A stretch of 64,000 nt of DNA from a bacterium (GTDB lineage: Bacteria; Bacteroidota; Ignavibacteria; SZUA-365), in the NCBI GenBank assembly GCA_020444325.1, contig JAHLLD010000006.1, forward strand, positions 172,622-236,621, in the 5' to 3' direction. The translations under genes were made by a program, and so were the position numbers. Below, one piece after another: positions 33,822 to 42,956 of the stretch (position 1 is its first letter; every line of letters starts with the position of its first letter). Under the pieces are notes generated by a model. It was not told the DNA's origin. It saw only the letters and a list, made by a program, of their open reading frames with translations, and did not search any database.

Positions 33822-36749
33822 GTGAAATACCGCCTGCTGACCGGCGTCGCCGCCGGGGCCATGATCGCGTTCTGGACAGCCGCACACTCTTTTTTCTTCC
33901 CAACCCTCTACTGGGGCGTCTTTCCGCTCGTTCTCGGAATTATCCCCTTTGTGGCCGCGCTGCTCACGGGCCAGCGTACGTGGTTCTTTTCCCTCTTTCC
34001 TTCCTCCCTTCGCCGCTATTTGCCTACAACGCTGGCGTTGCTGCTGCCGGCGGGAGTGATGGGACTCTACTCGATAACAGACAATCTCGCGTTCGTTGAT
34101 GGACAGTCTTCCATCGTCCCACTGCTCATTCTCACGGTGATTTATGGCATCGGGGCGGGACTCCCCCTCGCCGCGCTCGCCGCTGCTGAGGCCCAGCGCG
34201 AGGAAGAAGGCGACCGTCTGCCCTGGCTGCTGCTCGGGGCAGGCTTCGGGGCGCTCGGGATGACGCTGCTCACCACGGGCATGGATCTGCGATTGCTGTT
34301 CTTCATCCAGGCCGCTGCTTCCCTCCCGCTGGTGTTCAATTTCCCGAAGGACAAGGCGCCGGACGAAAAAGCCGTGCGCAAACAGGAAAAGGAACTGCGC
34401 CTGCCGTCGCCGTGGATAACAGTGCAGTATGCCGTGCCGCTGCTGATTACCTTCGTTCTGCCCTGGTATCTCTATGAAATGGCGCAGATGCCCGCGATTT
34501 CGGAAGGAATGCTGGCGCGCATGCCCGCAGCGCTGCTGATTGCGATGGGACTCGGATGGCAGGTGGGACTCATGACCGCACGCAGGGCGCAGGGACTTAT
34601 CGTCGGTATCGTAGCGCTGATTTTCGCGGCGGGATTGCTGATCAATCTTTCCGCTTCCTATGTGGCCGATTGGTATCCTTCAATGTATACGGAGTACTAC
34701 CAGGGCGCGGTGGCCGATGCGGCAGCGCAGATGCTCATGCTGCATCTGCTCGGCGCGGTGTTTTTTGCCGCCATGGGTTTCGCACATATTCGTAAACCCG
34801 ATACCCCGGTACTTTCTCAGTACATGCTCGAAACGCTGCTCACTGCGGGCATTGTGGGATTTCTCATTCTCAATGGACTCGTCTTCTTCACGTGGATTGG
34901 CGTTGGTGCCGCCGGACTGCTGTCGCTGCTGGCGCTGTATCTCCTGCTGCGCCGCTATCGACGCGAAACGGGATGGATCATCGCGGCTTCGCTGTGGGCC
35001 GCGCATCTGCTGCTGCTCACCGGTTTGCAGACGCCCGGATTTCACAACTTCTTCAATCCGCAGGCGTTCCGCATCGTCGAAGAGGAAGCGACTCCCGCCG
35101 GGAAAATGACGCTGCAGCAATCGCGCGATTATGACGACCGCTTCCATGCGCTGTTCTGGAATCAGCAGGAAACGCTCACCCAGGCGTCGCGCGCCGTGCA
35201 GAGCGACCTGTATCGAATGGGACATCTCCCGATGTTCATGGGACCGGAAGATGCTTCGGTGCTCGTGCTCGGACTCGGCAGCAGCATCCCGATCGAGGCA
35301 GTGCAGATGCACAAGCCCTCTTCGGTCACCGTCGTCGAACCTTCGGCGGCGATCCTGCACCTCTCGGATGCCACTCGTACCACCGCGCGTCCTCGTCCCT
35401 GGCTCGAAAACGTCAGCCTCCACAACGAACGCATCGAAGCATACCTCGCGCGCACTGATGAAAAAGTCGATGTGATCATTTCCGCCGAACCACTGGCTGA
35501 AGCGGGTCCCGCCCCACAGCTGTTCACCACCGCCTGGTTCCAGGCTATCTCGGACCACCTCAGTGAGAAGGGCATCATGGCGCAGTGGATTTCGCTCGCG
35601 CGCATGCCGCTCGACGGACTGCGTCCCGTCTTCTCCGCTGCAGCGGAAGTCTTCCCTGCAGTGGAGCTCTGGATCTCGACGCCGGATCCGGAAAATGCCA
35701 TGGTCGGAATCATCGCTTCCAACAGCGCCTTTGCCGCAGACCAGCCCTCACGTGCGCGTTTCGAATCGCTGATGCACGAGTCGAAAGACATGGAACTGCA
35801 TTTCCGCCGTGCGGAACTCGGGAGTTATGCATCCCTGCTCTCCGCCTACGGCGCCAATCGCGCGGGCATGGAACGACTTGCCGGGGGACTCCCGCCGTAT
35901 GGCATGTTCGACATGCTGCCACAACGCGGCGGATTCGATGCGCAGGGGACGTTCGTGGATATCATGCAGCTGTTCGCACAGCGCACTCCGCCTGACCGTC
36001 TTCTCGCTTCGGCAGATGACAGTACGCGGACGCTGACGCAGACGCTGTTCCAGGAACGCAACACCGTGCTCCGCGCAAAAGCGGCCGTGATGGCGGGCGA
36101 CGACAGCAGCGCGGTGCGTGAGCTGACGCAGCTTCTCGTCACCACACCGCAGAACGAGGAAGGTGCCCGCGTGCTCGGTGACCTCTTCCTGCGCCAGGCC
36201 GCCAGCTATGTCGGCAACGAGCAATGGGGTCCCGCACTCGCACTCATCACCCGCTCCCTGCAGCTGATGCCGGTGAACACGTATCTCCTGCGTCTGCTGA
36301 TGATCGCCTCCTTCAACATCGGTGATCGTGAAGCGTCGGGACTCGCCATCGACGGCATCAAGCGCCTCGATCCATCACATGCCGGCTTCCGCGATAACCA
36401 GGCCACCATCCGAGCACGGGAAGGTGCAACCGACGATGCGCTGCTGCTGTACGAAAACGCCATCACGCTCGATCAAACGAATGAGGAATTCTACTGCAAC
36501 ATGGCATCGTTCCACTACAGTCAGAACCGCATCTGGGAAGCCATACGCGTGCTGGATCAGGCCACGCAACGAGCATACTACCCCGCGAAGGCCCTGTATC
36601 TGAAAGGCATGTTCTATGCCGAACAGGGACAGCTCAAGTTTTCACGCGAGGCGTATGAGGCATACCTGAAAGCTGCATCCCCTATTGATCCCTACCGCGC
36701 GGACGTGCTCAAGAGGCTCGAGGAACTGAAAAAATTTGAAAAGAGGTAA
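33822..36749 (+). CDS. Membrane-anchored spermidine-synthase-like / TPR fusion protein
   Basis: A 975-residue protein in three parts. Residues 1-410 hold about 10-11 transmembrane helices. Residues about 475-640 resemble polyamine aminopropyltransferase: ASVLVLGLGSSIPIEAVQMHKPSSVTVVEPSAAIL, with the SAM-binding glycines, and VDVIISAEPLAEAGPAPQLFTTAWFQAISDHLSEKGIMAQWI. The last 250 residues are TPR-like repeats (ARVLGDLFLRQAASY, EGATDDALLLYENAITLDQTNEEFYCNMASFHYSQNR). The membrane/synthase fusion is a known class of unproven function; the catalytic Asp of true synthases (D-x-x-x-P near the second acid) seems altered (SAEPLAE). bshB1 follows 2 bases after its stop. Confidence 0.75.
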   Translation: MKYRLLTGVAAGAMIAFWTAAHSFFFPTLYWGVFPLVLGIIPFVAALLTGQRTWFFSLFPSSLRRYLPTTLALLLPAGVMGLYSITDNLAFVDGQSSIVPLLILTVIYGIGAGLPLAALAAAEAQREEEGDRLPWLLLGAGFGALGMTLLTTGMDLRLLFFIQAAASLPLVFNFPKDKAPDEKAVRKQEKELRLPSPWITVQYAVPLLITFVLPWYLYEMAQMPAISEGMLARMPAALLIAMGLGWQVGLMTARRAQGLIVGIVALIFAAGLLINLSASYVADWYPSMYTEYYQGAVADAAAQMLMLHLLGAVFFAAMGFAHIRKPDTPVLSQYMLETLLTAGIVGFLILNGLVFFTWIGVGAAGLLSLLALYLLLRRYRRETGWIIAASLWAAHLLLLTGLQTPGFHNFFNPQAFRIVEEEATPAGKMTLQQSRDYDDRFHALFWNQQETLTQASRAVQSDLYRMGHLPMFMGPEDASVLVLGLGSSIPIEAVQMHKPSSVTVVEPSAAILHLSDATRTTARPRPWLENVSLHNERIEAYLARTDEKVDVIISAEPLAEAGPAPQLFTTAWFQAISDHLSEKGIMAQWISLARMPLDGLRPVFSAAAEVFPAVELWISTPDPENAMVGIIASNSAFAADQPSRARFESLMHESKDMELHFRRAELGSYASLLSAYGANRAGMERLAGGLPPYGMFDMLPQRGGFDAQGTFVDIMQLFAQRTPPDRLLASADDSTRTLTQTLFQERNTVLRAKAAVMAGDDSSAVRELTQLLVTTPQNEEGARVLGDLFLRQAASYVGNEQWGPALALITRSLQLMPVNTYLLRLLMIASFNIGDREASGLAIDGIKRLDPSHAGFRDNQATIRAREGATDDALLLYENAITLDQTNEEFYCNMASFHYSQNRIWEAIRVLDQATQRAYYPAKALYLKGMFYAEQGQLKFSREAYEAYLKAASPIDPYRADVLKRLEELKKFEKR

Positions 36750-36751
36750 GC

Positions 36752-37483
36752 ATGGAAGCTTCACAGCTCGACGTCCTGGCCTTCGCACCGCATCCCGATG
36801 ATGCAGAGCTGCATTGCGCCGGCACGCTCCTCCTGCTCTCGCAGGCGGGGCGGCGCGTGGGTATTATCGACCTCACGCGAGGCGAACTCAGCACGCGGGG
36901 AACGGTGGACAGTCGTGCCGCGGAAACCGCGGAGGCCACGCGCATTCTCGGACTCGATCTGCGTGAGAACCTGGATCTGCCGGACGGCGGACTCGCCAAC
37001 ATTCCCGAGCAGCGCATGGCTGTCATTCGCGCTCTGCGGCAATGGCGTCCCGCCACCGTAATGCTGCCATATTTCGAAGACCGGCATCCCGATCACATGC
37101 ACGCCTCCGAACTCGTGCGCGATGCCGTATTCGCGTCGGGACTCGCGAAGCTGAAAAGCAGCGACACTGCCGGACGCGCGCAGCTGCCCTGGCGTCCCGC
37201 CCGCGCCTACTATTACATGCTCTCCCACGACTTCACACCGGCCTTCATCATCGACATCAGCGCGGTGTTCGAGCAGAAAATGCAGGCCGTGCGCGCATAC
37301 GCGTCGCAGTTTTATACGGGGGAAAACGAGGATGGACCGGAGACATATATCAGTACGCCGGAGTTTCTTGACTCGCTGATCGGACGCGCACAGCGTCTCG
37401 GTTTTCATGTCGGAGGGAAATACGGGGAAGGATTTCTGCCGCTGCAGCCGCAGCGTTTTGAAGCCGAGTGGCTGCTCAGCTGA
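36752..37483 (+). CDS. bshB1: Bacillithiol biosynthesis deacetylase BshB1
   Basis: A 243-residue PIG-L/LmbE-type zinc deacetylase. The metal motif HPDD (14-17) is followed by AELHCAGTLL, then RRVGIIDLTRGELSTRGTVDSRAAETAEATRILGLDLRENLDLPDG, diagnostic of BshB1, and DRHPDHMHASELV. The enzyme deacetylates GlcNAc-malate to GlcN-malate, the second step of bacillithiol synthesis. It starts 2 bases after the TPR fusion gene. A bacillithiol pathway fits with the thiol-coupled arsenic genes further along (inference). Confidence 0.9.
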   Translation: MEASQLDVLAFAPHPDDAELHCAGTLLLLSQAGRRVGIIDLTRGELSTRGTVDSRAAETAEATRILGLDLRENLDLPDGGLANIPEQRMAVIRALRQWRPATVMLPYFEDRHPDHMHASELVRDAVFASGLAKLKSSDTAGRAQLPWRPARAYYYMLSHDFTPAFIIDISAVFEQKMQAVRAYASQFYTGENEDGPETYISTPEFLDSLIGRAQRLGFHVGGKYGEGFLPLQPQRFEAEWLLS

Positions 37484-37868
37484 TGTCGTCGCTGTACCAG
37501 CGCCGTTCGAGATCGTCGGCCACCGCCGCCAGTTCCTGAATCATGCGGGCACATTCCTTGATCGTCGTCGTCAGCAGGTCGAACATCGCAACCAGCACAA
37601 CCTCCTCCTCTTCCAGCAGTGCCGTTCGTGTGTAGCGCAGCGAGGCATTGAGCTGCAGCAGGTACCGCAGGTCGACGCACTCGTTGACCCGTCCTACGGT
37701 CGAATACATCACCGCAACTTCCTCATCCCCCATCAGATCAATTTTCCCATAGATCACCTGCCGTCTTCCGCCGGGTGTCGGGATTTCAATCGTACTGATA
37801 TCCCCGCTATGCGAGTATTCGCCAGTGGACAGCAGGGCGACCTGCTGCATGATTTCATGTACGGTCAT
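37476..37868 (-). CDS. YbjN/secretion-chaperone-like small protein
   Basis: A 130-residue acidic cytoplasmic protein (MTVHEIMQQVALLSTGEYSHSG ... LRYLLQLNASLRYTRTALLEEEEVVLVAMFDLLTTTIKECARMIQELAAVADDLE). The layout helix, antiparallel sheet, then long C-terminal helix resembles YbjN/type III chaperone folds, without a specific match. Its Met comes right after the stop of the PASTA gene (one base between), so the two are coupled. Its 3' end overlaps that of bshB1 by 8 bases. Function unknown. Confidence 0.5.
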   Translation of the reverse strand: MTVHEIMQQVALLSTGEYSHSGDISTIEIPTPGGRRQVIYGKIDLMGDEEVAVMYSTVGRVNECVDLRYLLQLNASLRYTRTALLEEEEVVLVAMFDLLTTTIKECARMIQELAAVADDLERRWYSDDIS

Positions 37869-37869
37869 G

Positions 37870-38601
37870 TCAGTGCGCCACGGTGAGATTGACGGCGCCA
37901 TTGGGAGCGATGGGATCGCCCGCGAGAGGATCCTGCGCCAGCACCGTGTTCGGGAGGAAACTGCTGTTTTCGCTGTAGGAAACCTTGCCGAGCCGCAGAC
38001 CGCTTTCAAGCAATTTCTGCTGCGCCTCATCCAGACTCAGTGCAACGAGGTACGGGATTTCCACCTCGATGTCCGATCCCCCGCTCACGGTAATTTCCAC
38101 GACACTGTTCTTCGGCACACGTTTGCCCGGCGCGATGTTCTGCGAGACCACCGATTCAGCCGGGAGATCCGATGGCTCGTAGCTCACCTTCCCGATGCGG
38201 AATTCCATCTGTTCGAGTGTGATACGCGCGTCGCGCAGCGAGCGTCCACGCAGATTCGGCATGGCGATGCGCTCTTCCCCGCCGCTGACCGTCAGATACA
38301 CATTGCGTCCCTCCCGCACCACGCTGTTGGCGACGGGATCCTGAAACGCCACATGTCCGGGCGGGATATCCGGGTGTGACGCGGTGTCGTAAATCTGCGG
38401 TTTGAGATCCTTGCTCTCGAGCAGAGCCATGGCCGCCTCGGCCTTTTTCCCCGTGACATCGGGAATGGTGATTTCGTCCCGTGAGTGCACGAGGGCCGGC
38501 ATGATCCAGGCATCCGCGATGAACATAAGGATGAACAGGCTGGAGAGCACGATGTAAATCTTGATCGCGAGTCGTGAAGTCAGTTTGTCCTTGAGTGCCA
38601 T
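37870..38601 (-). CDS. Membrane-anchored PASTA-domain protein
   Basis: A 243-residue protein with a short cytoplasmic N terminus, one transmembrane helix (IKIYIVLSSLFILMFIADAWI) and three PASTA repeats at about 44-107, 111-178 and 182-243 (ITIPDVTGKKAEAAMALLESKDL, IAMPNLRGRSLRDARITLEQMEF, VEIPYLVALSLDEAQQKLLESGL). PASTA domains bind cell-wall muropeptides. Here they are not joined to a kinase or transpeptidase. The next gene (37868) is coupled to it. Confidence 0.9.
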   Translation of the reverse strand: MALKDKLTSRLAIKIYIVLSSLFILMFIADAWIMPALVHSRDEITIPDVTGKKAEAAMALLESKDLKPQIYDTASHPDIPPGHVAFQDPVANSVVREGRNVYLTVSGGEERIAMPNLRGRSLRDARITLEQMEFRIGKVSYEPSDLPAESVVSQNIAPGKRVPKNSVVEITVSGGSDIEVEIPYLVALSLDEAQQKLLESGLRLGKVSYSENSSFLPNTVLAQDPLAGDPIAPNGAVNLTVAH

Positions 38602-38691
38602 GACGCCGTTAATCCAATCAAGTAAAAAGACAAGTTAGGATGCTGCCACTTCGTGCGCAAAAGCGCTGTCTGATTCACAGGCAATCTGCCG

Positions 38692-39450
38692 CTATTCAAC
38701 CATACCGGTAAATTCCACCTGTCGCGCTTCGGGTCCGCTGTACACCACCACGCTGCCGAGCAGTTTGCCTTTCACCTTCGGGGTAAAGCGCACTGTAATC
38801 TCCTGCGACGCTCCCGCTTCGAGGGTGAACTTTTCCGGGGAGAAGGATGCAGTGGTCACGGGACGAACGACAGGCGGACCGCTGCCGTCATCTCCCCGAT
38901 CCTCGATGCTGAGTACTGCCTGTACGGCAACGATTTCCTGTGGCGCATCGCCGAGGTTCGTGATGGTGAAGCTGCGTTTCGCCTCGCGTCCCACGGGAAT
39001 ACTGCCGACCTCGATTTTCTCGGGCTCCGTGCGGAAACCGGAGACGATATCCGCCTTGATGCGCAGGACGAAATGCGGCCGCGGCTCATCGTTCACAAAC
39101 ACGGAAACGGATTTTTCCACATGTCCATTACTCGATCGCGGTGGATAGAAGGTCACACGAATTTCCGTATCCTCACCCGGGGCGAGCACATCATCGTCGG
39201 GCATGGCAGCCGTGCAGCTGCAACTCGCCTTCACTGCCGTAAAACGCATGGTATCACTGCAGGTGTTCGTGAAGCGAAACGCATGCGTGGGTTTTTCGCC
39301 ATGGTTGATCGTCCCGAAATCATGGATTTCCCCGCCCTCGATGTGCAAACAGTCGCCCTCATCCGCCTTGTCCTGCGCCGAGCATGCGGGCAGGAGGATC
39401 AGAAATGCCGGGAGCAGAAGAAGGAAAAAACGTGTCGTGGATTTCATCAT
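38692..39450 (-). CDS. DUF1573 lipoprotein
   Basis: A 252-residue lipoprotein (signal ending LLPACSAQ) with the DUF1573 pattern: HDFGTINHGEKPTHAFRFTNTCSDTMRFTAVKASCSCTAA, then PGEDTEIRVTFYPPRSSNG. The CSC pair after the strand is typical. A second immunoglobulin-like domain follows (KIEVGSIPVGREAKRSFTITNLGDAPQEIVAVQ and FTLEAGASQEITVRFTPKVKGKLLGSVVVYSG). It is an envelope protein of unknown role. A paralogue lies in the arsenic operon at 45033-45794, with almost the same order of motifs. Confidence 0.8.
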   Translation of the reverse strand: MMKSTTRFFLLLLPAFLILLPACSAQDKADEGDCLHIEGGEIHDFGTINHGEKPTHAFRFTNTCSDTMRFTAVKASCSCTAAMPDDDVLAPGEDTEIRVTFYPPRSSNGHVEKSVSVFVNDEPRPHFVLRIKADIVSGFRTEPEKIEVGSIPVGREAKRSFTITNLGDAPQEIVAVQAVLSIEDRGDDGSGPPVVRPVTTASFSPEKFTLEAGASQEITVRFTPKVKGKLLGSVVVYSGPEARQVEFTGMVE

Positions 39451-39483
39451 GATTCTTCCGTTGGGTCAGAGATACAGGTTGCG

Positions 39484-40110
39484 TCAGAGATACAGCATGA
39501 GTCCACCCCCGAACATGATACCATTGCTGTTGTCGGTATCCGTATCGAGCGTGGTGATATCGCGAATGGTCCGGATTTCCGTACCGAGAAAAATGTAACG
39601 CGCATCAAAGTGCAGGGCCACGTTGGCTGAGAACGGGATTTCCAGTCCCAGTCCGAAATGATAGCCCATCTCAAAATTGTCTTCATTCTCGAGAAGACGG
39701 CGGACGTCGACACCGGCATTGATCAGCTCGTAATCCGTCAGCGTGTAATACCACCCGATCCCGGCCACGCCGTAGGGATTGAGGAAACTGCCGAGGGGAG
39801 CGAATATCATCAGCGAAGCGGTAATCGGAATGTACATCACATCCGCACTCAGGCGGGTGGCATCAAATTTCCCCGCATCGAACATTTCATTGTCACGATA
39901 GTCGAGCGTGAGTTCGAGCCCGACATTCCGTCCCCAGCGCAGGCGTCCCTGGAAGCCGAAATACAGCGCCCCCTCCTCCGCGTCGTTGCTCTGATACCAG
40001 CCGACATGGGGACCCACCCCGATCGTATTTTCAATAAACACGCGCTGAGCGGAGAGCGGACTGTAAAACATTACCAGGGAAAAAAACGAAAGCAGGATAA
40101 AACGTCGCAT
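39484..40110 (-). CDS. Outer-membrane beta-barrel protein
   Basis: A 208-residue exported protein: signal MRRFILLSFFSLVMFYSPLSAQ, then alternating strands (RVFIENTIGVGPHVGWYQS, ALYFGFQGRLRWGRNVGLELTLDYRDN, MYIPITASLMIFAPLGSFLNPYGVAGIGWYYT, YHFGLGLEIPFSANVALHFDARYIF) and a final NGIMFGGGLMLYL with an aromatic-terminated strand. It is an 8-strand-type barrel. It follows the TolB-like lipoprotein and precedes DUF1573 on the same strand. Function unknown. Confidence 0.7.
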   Translation of the reverse strand: MRRFILLSFFSLVMFYSPLSAQRVFIENTIGVGPHVGWYQSNDAEEGALYFGFQGRLRWGRNVGLELTLDYRDNEMFDAGKFDATRLSADVMYIPITASLMIFAPLGSFLNPYGVAGIGWYYTLTDYELINAGVDVRRLLENEDNFEMGYHFGLGLEIPFSANVALHFDARYIFLGTEIRTIRDITTLDTDTDNSNGIMFGGGLMLYL

Positions 40111-40173
40111 GTGACTTCCTTTCATAAAATGCTGTCCGCTTGTACCTCGTCAGCAGCGCTTGCGTTCCAATGC

Positions 40174-41325
40174 TCAGAGCGGGATTTCATCCGAGATGGT
40201 TGCGGGTATCGGGAAACGTCCCTTGCCGATCTGGCGCAGGTCCGTTCCGTCACGGCGTACGGTGAAGAGGTACTCGGTATTGTCGCCAATCCATCCGAAG
40301 ACCACCCATTCGCCATCGGGTGATACGGAAGCCCAGTCCTGCAATTCCCCGAAAATGATGTCGGGGAACATCGCCGTGATATCCCTGACCGAGGAAAGCA
40401 CCGACGTCTTCTCTCCGTTGTCCACGCGTACGAGCGCGAGCAGCGCCCCGTTGCTGTATGAAGCGAGATATTCGCCCGTACGCTTTGTGAATGCGGAGGG
40501 ACGCAGCAGTTCCTTGTGGTCGGTGCTGAAATTCTTGCTCACGGCGTTTCCACCCGCGCAATCGAGCGCCATGCCTTTCCCCGCGGATGAGTAGAACAGC
40601 GTGGTGCAGCTGCCGTCGAAGGCGATGAGGTGAAAGCCCTGGCGATTGCCCTGCAGCATCGAAAGCGCATCGCCCTGCCAGCGCAGCAGCAGCGATTGAT
40701 GGTCCACCGCCACGCCCCCTTCCTTCTGCATCATGTCGACACTGACGATGACATTGGCACCGTCGTCACTGATCATCAGTTCACGAACGATGATGATGTC
40801 AGGACTGAAGTTGGTCCCTTCGAACTGCTCGCGCACATACACGGAAACGTCCACACGGTTCATCTCCCATGAGGAACAGTCGAAGCGGCAGAGTTCCTGC
40901 GCCCACTCCGTGCTGTCTTCCGAGCCAGTGGGACGACGGTACACCGACCATGCGGCATGATGTCCTTCGCGACTCAGCACCGCGCCTCCCACACCATAGA
41001 TGTATTCTTCTGATGGACCCGAGGTCACCGGCTGCGGTACGGGAATCAGACTGCCGTCTTCACAATGTCCGTACAACCGTGTCTCGGCTCCCGGAGCGAC
41101 TTCAAACAGGACGATGCCATTTGCCGCCACAGGTGTGACCCGCGTGACGTTGGTCCGTTCCATGTTTTCGACCTTTTTCAGCGTGATGTCATAACGCTGC
41201 AGCGTCCCCGCCTGGTCCACGAAATACACGTAGCGCGAGGGCAGCGCCTCGATCACATTGTCATCATCGCAGGACAGCAGCAGGGGGATAATCAGCAGGG
41301 AAAGCAGGAAAAGCATGCCTCTCAT
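40174..41325 (-). CDS. TolB/WD40-like lipoprotein
   Basis: A 383-residue lipoprotein. The signal MRGMLFLLSLLIIPLLLSC ends in a lipobox. The mature part alternates short strands and turns (RYVYFVDQAGTLQRYDI, AAWSVYRRPTGSEDSTEW, ASVSPDGEWVVFGWIGDNTEYLFTVRRDGTDLRQIGKG) as in TolB-type beta-propellers; the last segment is the typical SPDG-x-W/I-x-F blade. Met at 41325 was chosen because it begins the signal. It is divergent from arsR (41494), so the 168 bases between them hold both promoters. Function unknown. Confidence 0.65.
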   Translation of the reverse strand: MRGMLFLLSLLIIPLLLSCDDDNVIEALPSRYVYFVDQAGTLQRYDITLKKVENMERTNVTRVTPVAANGIVLFEVAPGAETRLYGHCEDGSLIPVPQPVTSGPSEEYIYGVGGAVLSREGHHAAWSVYRRPTGSEDSTEWAQELCRFDCSSWEMNRVDVSVYVREQFEGTNFSPDIIIVRELMISDDGANVIVSVDMMQKEGGVAVDHQSLLLRWQGDALSMLQGNRQGFHLIAFDGSCTTLFYSSAGKGMALDCAGGNAVSKNFSTDHKELLRPSAFTKRTGEYLASYSNGALLALVRVDNGEKTSVLSSVRDITAMFPDIIFGELQDWASVSPDGEWVVFGWIGDNTEYLFTVRRDGTDLRQIGKGRFPIPATISDEIPL

Positions 41326-41459
41326 GGCGGCACCCTCGGTGGATGTGAAACAACGCTTCCCGAAGGAGGCAGCTTGCATATTCGGGAAAAGCATGGCGTT
41401 TCGCAAGTGGAAGGCACGCTTCGTGCGCGCCGGGGTTGCACAGGGCGTGTGATATGTAT

Positions 41460-41479
41460 ATATTCGGCTATGCGAATAT
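41460..41479. promoter_or_regulatory. Probable ArsR operator of the plus-strand arsenic operon
   Basis: Perfect inverted repeat ATATTCG-N6-CGAATAT, 15-34 bases upstream of the preferred arsR start at 41494. An ATG inside it (41470) is in frame with arsR, so a slightly longer ArsR cannot be excluded. The length and position fit autoregulation by a SmtB/ArsR dimer. Confidence 0.6.
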
Positions 41480-41493
41480 GTGCATATGGAAAA

Positions 41494-41889
41494 ATGGAAA
41501 ATGCAAACATGGAAACATACACTGTTGTAAACGACGTCGGGGAAATGGGGGAAGTGCTGAAGGCCGTGGCGGATGAGAACCGTCTGCGGATCGTCAATCT
41601 GCTGCTGCAACGTGACGAGCTGTGCGTCTGCGACATTGAGCGGGTACTCGGCATGACGCAGACCAAGGTGTCACGTCATCTCGGGACATTGCGACACGCG
41701 CAGCTGGTATCCACACGCAGGGATGGCCGCTGGATGTATTACACGCTGCGGCGGGAATCACCTTTTGTCCTTCACCTGCTTGAAGTACTGAAGGAAGGCT
41801 TTGCGGACAACGCGCAATATCACGACGACATCAATACACTGGAAAACGCGACGGAACTTGTGTGCTGCATTCCCGGGGAGGAAGCATGA
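41494..41889 (+). CDS. arsR: ArsR-family arsenite-responsive repressor
   Basis: A winged-helix repressor of about 131 residues. It contains ELCVCD (C44, C46 from the chosen Met), the classic As(III)-binding alpha-3 motif of ArsR. The recognition region is [34 protein letters not shown]. In-frame Mets at 41470, 41494 and 41509 are all possible; 41494 was chosen as a compromise because 41470 falls within the operator dyad. Its last four bases (ATGA) overlap the acr3 start. It should repress the operon until As(III) releases it. Confidence 0.9.
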   Translation: MENANMETYTVVNDVGEMGEVLKAVADENRLRIVNLLLQRDELCVCDIERVLGMTQTKVSRHLGTLRHAQLVSTRRDGRWMYYTLRRESPFVLHLLEVLKEGFADNAQYHDDINTLENATELVCCIPGEEA

Positions 41890-42956
41890 CACCTGCAGCA
41901 CAGCAGCCCCGGAGGCTTTCCTTTCTCGACCGCTACCTCACGGTGTGGATTTTCCTGGCCATGGCGGTGGGTGTGGGACTCGGACATTTTGCACCCGGCA
42001 TTGCAGGGTTCTGGAACAGTTTTCAGTCCGGCACCACGAACATCCCCATCGCGATCGGACTCATCCTGATGATGTATCCCCCGCTGGCGAAAGTCCGTTA
42101 TGAAGAACTCGGCGACGTGTTCCGCAACGTGCGCGTGCTCTCGCTCTCCCTCGTGCAGAACTGGATTATCGGTCCGATACTCATGTTCGGTCTCGCCGTG
42201 CTCTTTCTTCCCGGACAGCCGGAGTATATGACCGGACTCATCCTTATCGGTCTCGCGCGCTGTATTGCAATGGTCATCGTGTGGAATGAACTCGCCTGCG
42301 GAGACAACGAATATGCGGCAGGACTCGTGGCCTTCAACTCCATCTTCCAGGTGCTGTTCTACTCGGTGTACGCCTGGGTGTTCATCACCGTGCTGCCTGA
42401 GTGGCTTGGCATGCAGGGCACCGTGGTGGACGTTGCCATGTCGGACATCGCGGAATCGGTATTCATCTATCTCGGCATCCCCTTCATCGCCGGCGCATTG
42501 ACGCGCTTTGTGCTGGTACGCAGGAAAGGCAAGGAGTGGTACCACTCGCGCTTCGTACCGCGTATTTCCCCGATCACGCTCATTGCGCTGCTGTTCACCA
42601 TCTTCGTGATGTTCTCACTGAAAGGTGAACTCATCGTGCAGTTACCGATGGACGTCCTTCGCATCGCCCTGCCGCTGGTGATTTACTTCGTCGTGATGTT
42701 CCTCGTCAGCTTTTTCATGGGCAAACGTATGGGCGCCGACTATTCAAAAACGGCGACACTGAGCTTCACGGCCGCGAGCAACAACTTCGAACTCGCCATC
42801 GCCGTTGCCGTCGCCGTCTTCGGTATCAATTCCGGTGTCGCCTTCGCCGCTGTTATCGGTCCCCTGGTTGAAGTCCCGGTCCTCATCGCCCTCGTCGGTG
42901 TCGCTCTGCGCTTCAGGGAGAAATATTTCCGCAATACGAAGGAGGCCACCGTATGA
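41886..42956 (+). CDS. acr3: Acr3 arsenite efflux permease
   Basis: A 356-residue inner-membrane arsenite exporter with 10 predicted helices. Family segments include [58 protein letters not shown] (with the conserved Cys of the fourth helix), and [39 protein letters not shown]. Acr3 exports As(III) using the proton gradient. The Met at 41886 overlaps the arsR stop (ATGA), and its own stop overlaps the start of the arsenate-reductase-like gene. Confidence 0.95.
   Translation: MTPAAQQPRRLSFLDRYLTVWIFLAMAVGVGLGHFAPGIAGFWNSFQSGTTNIPIAIGLILMMYPPLAKVRYEELGDVFRNVRVLSLSLVQNWIIGPILMFGLAVLFLPGQPEYMTGLILIGLARCIAMVIVWNELACGDNEYAAGLVAFNSIFQVLFYSVYAWVFITVLPEWLGMQGTVVDVAMSDIAESVFIYLGIPFIAGALTRFVLVRRKGKEWYHSRFVPRISPITLIALLFTIFVMFSLKGELIVQLPMDVLRIALPLVIYFVVMFLVSFFMGKRMGADYSKTATLSFTAASNNFELAIAVAVAVFGINSGVAFAAVIGPLVEVPVLIALVGVALRFREKYFRNTKEATV

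Noticed and set aside
41326..41610. Extension of the TolB-like lipoprotein by 95 codons upstream
   Set aside because: The extension crosses the arsR promoter and coding region and lacks a signal. The Met at 41325 starts a clean lipoprotein signal peptide.
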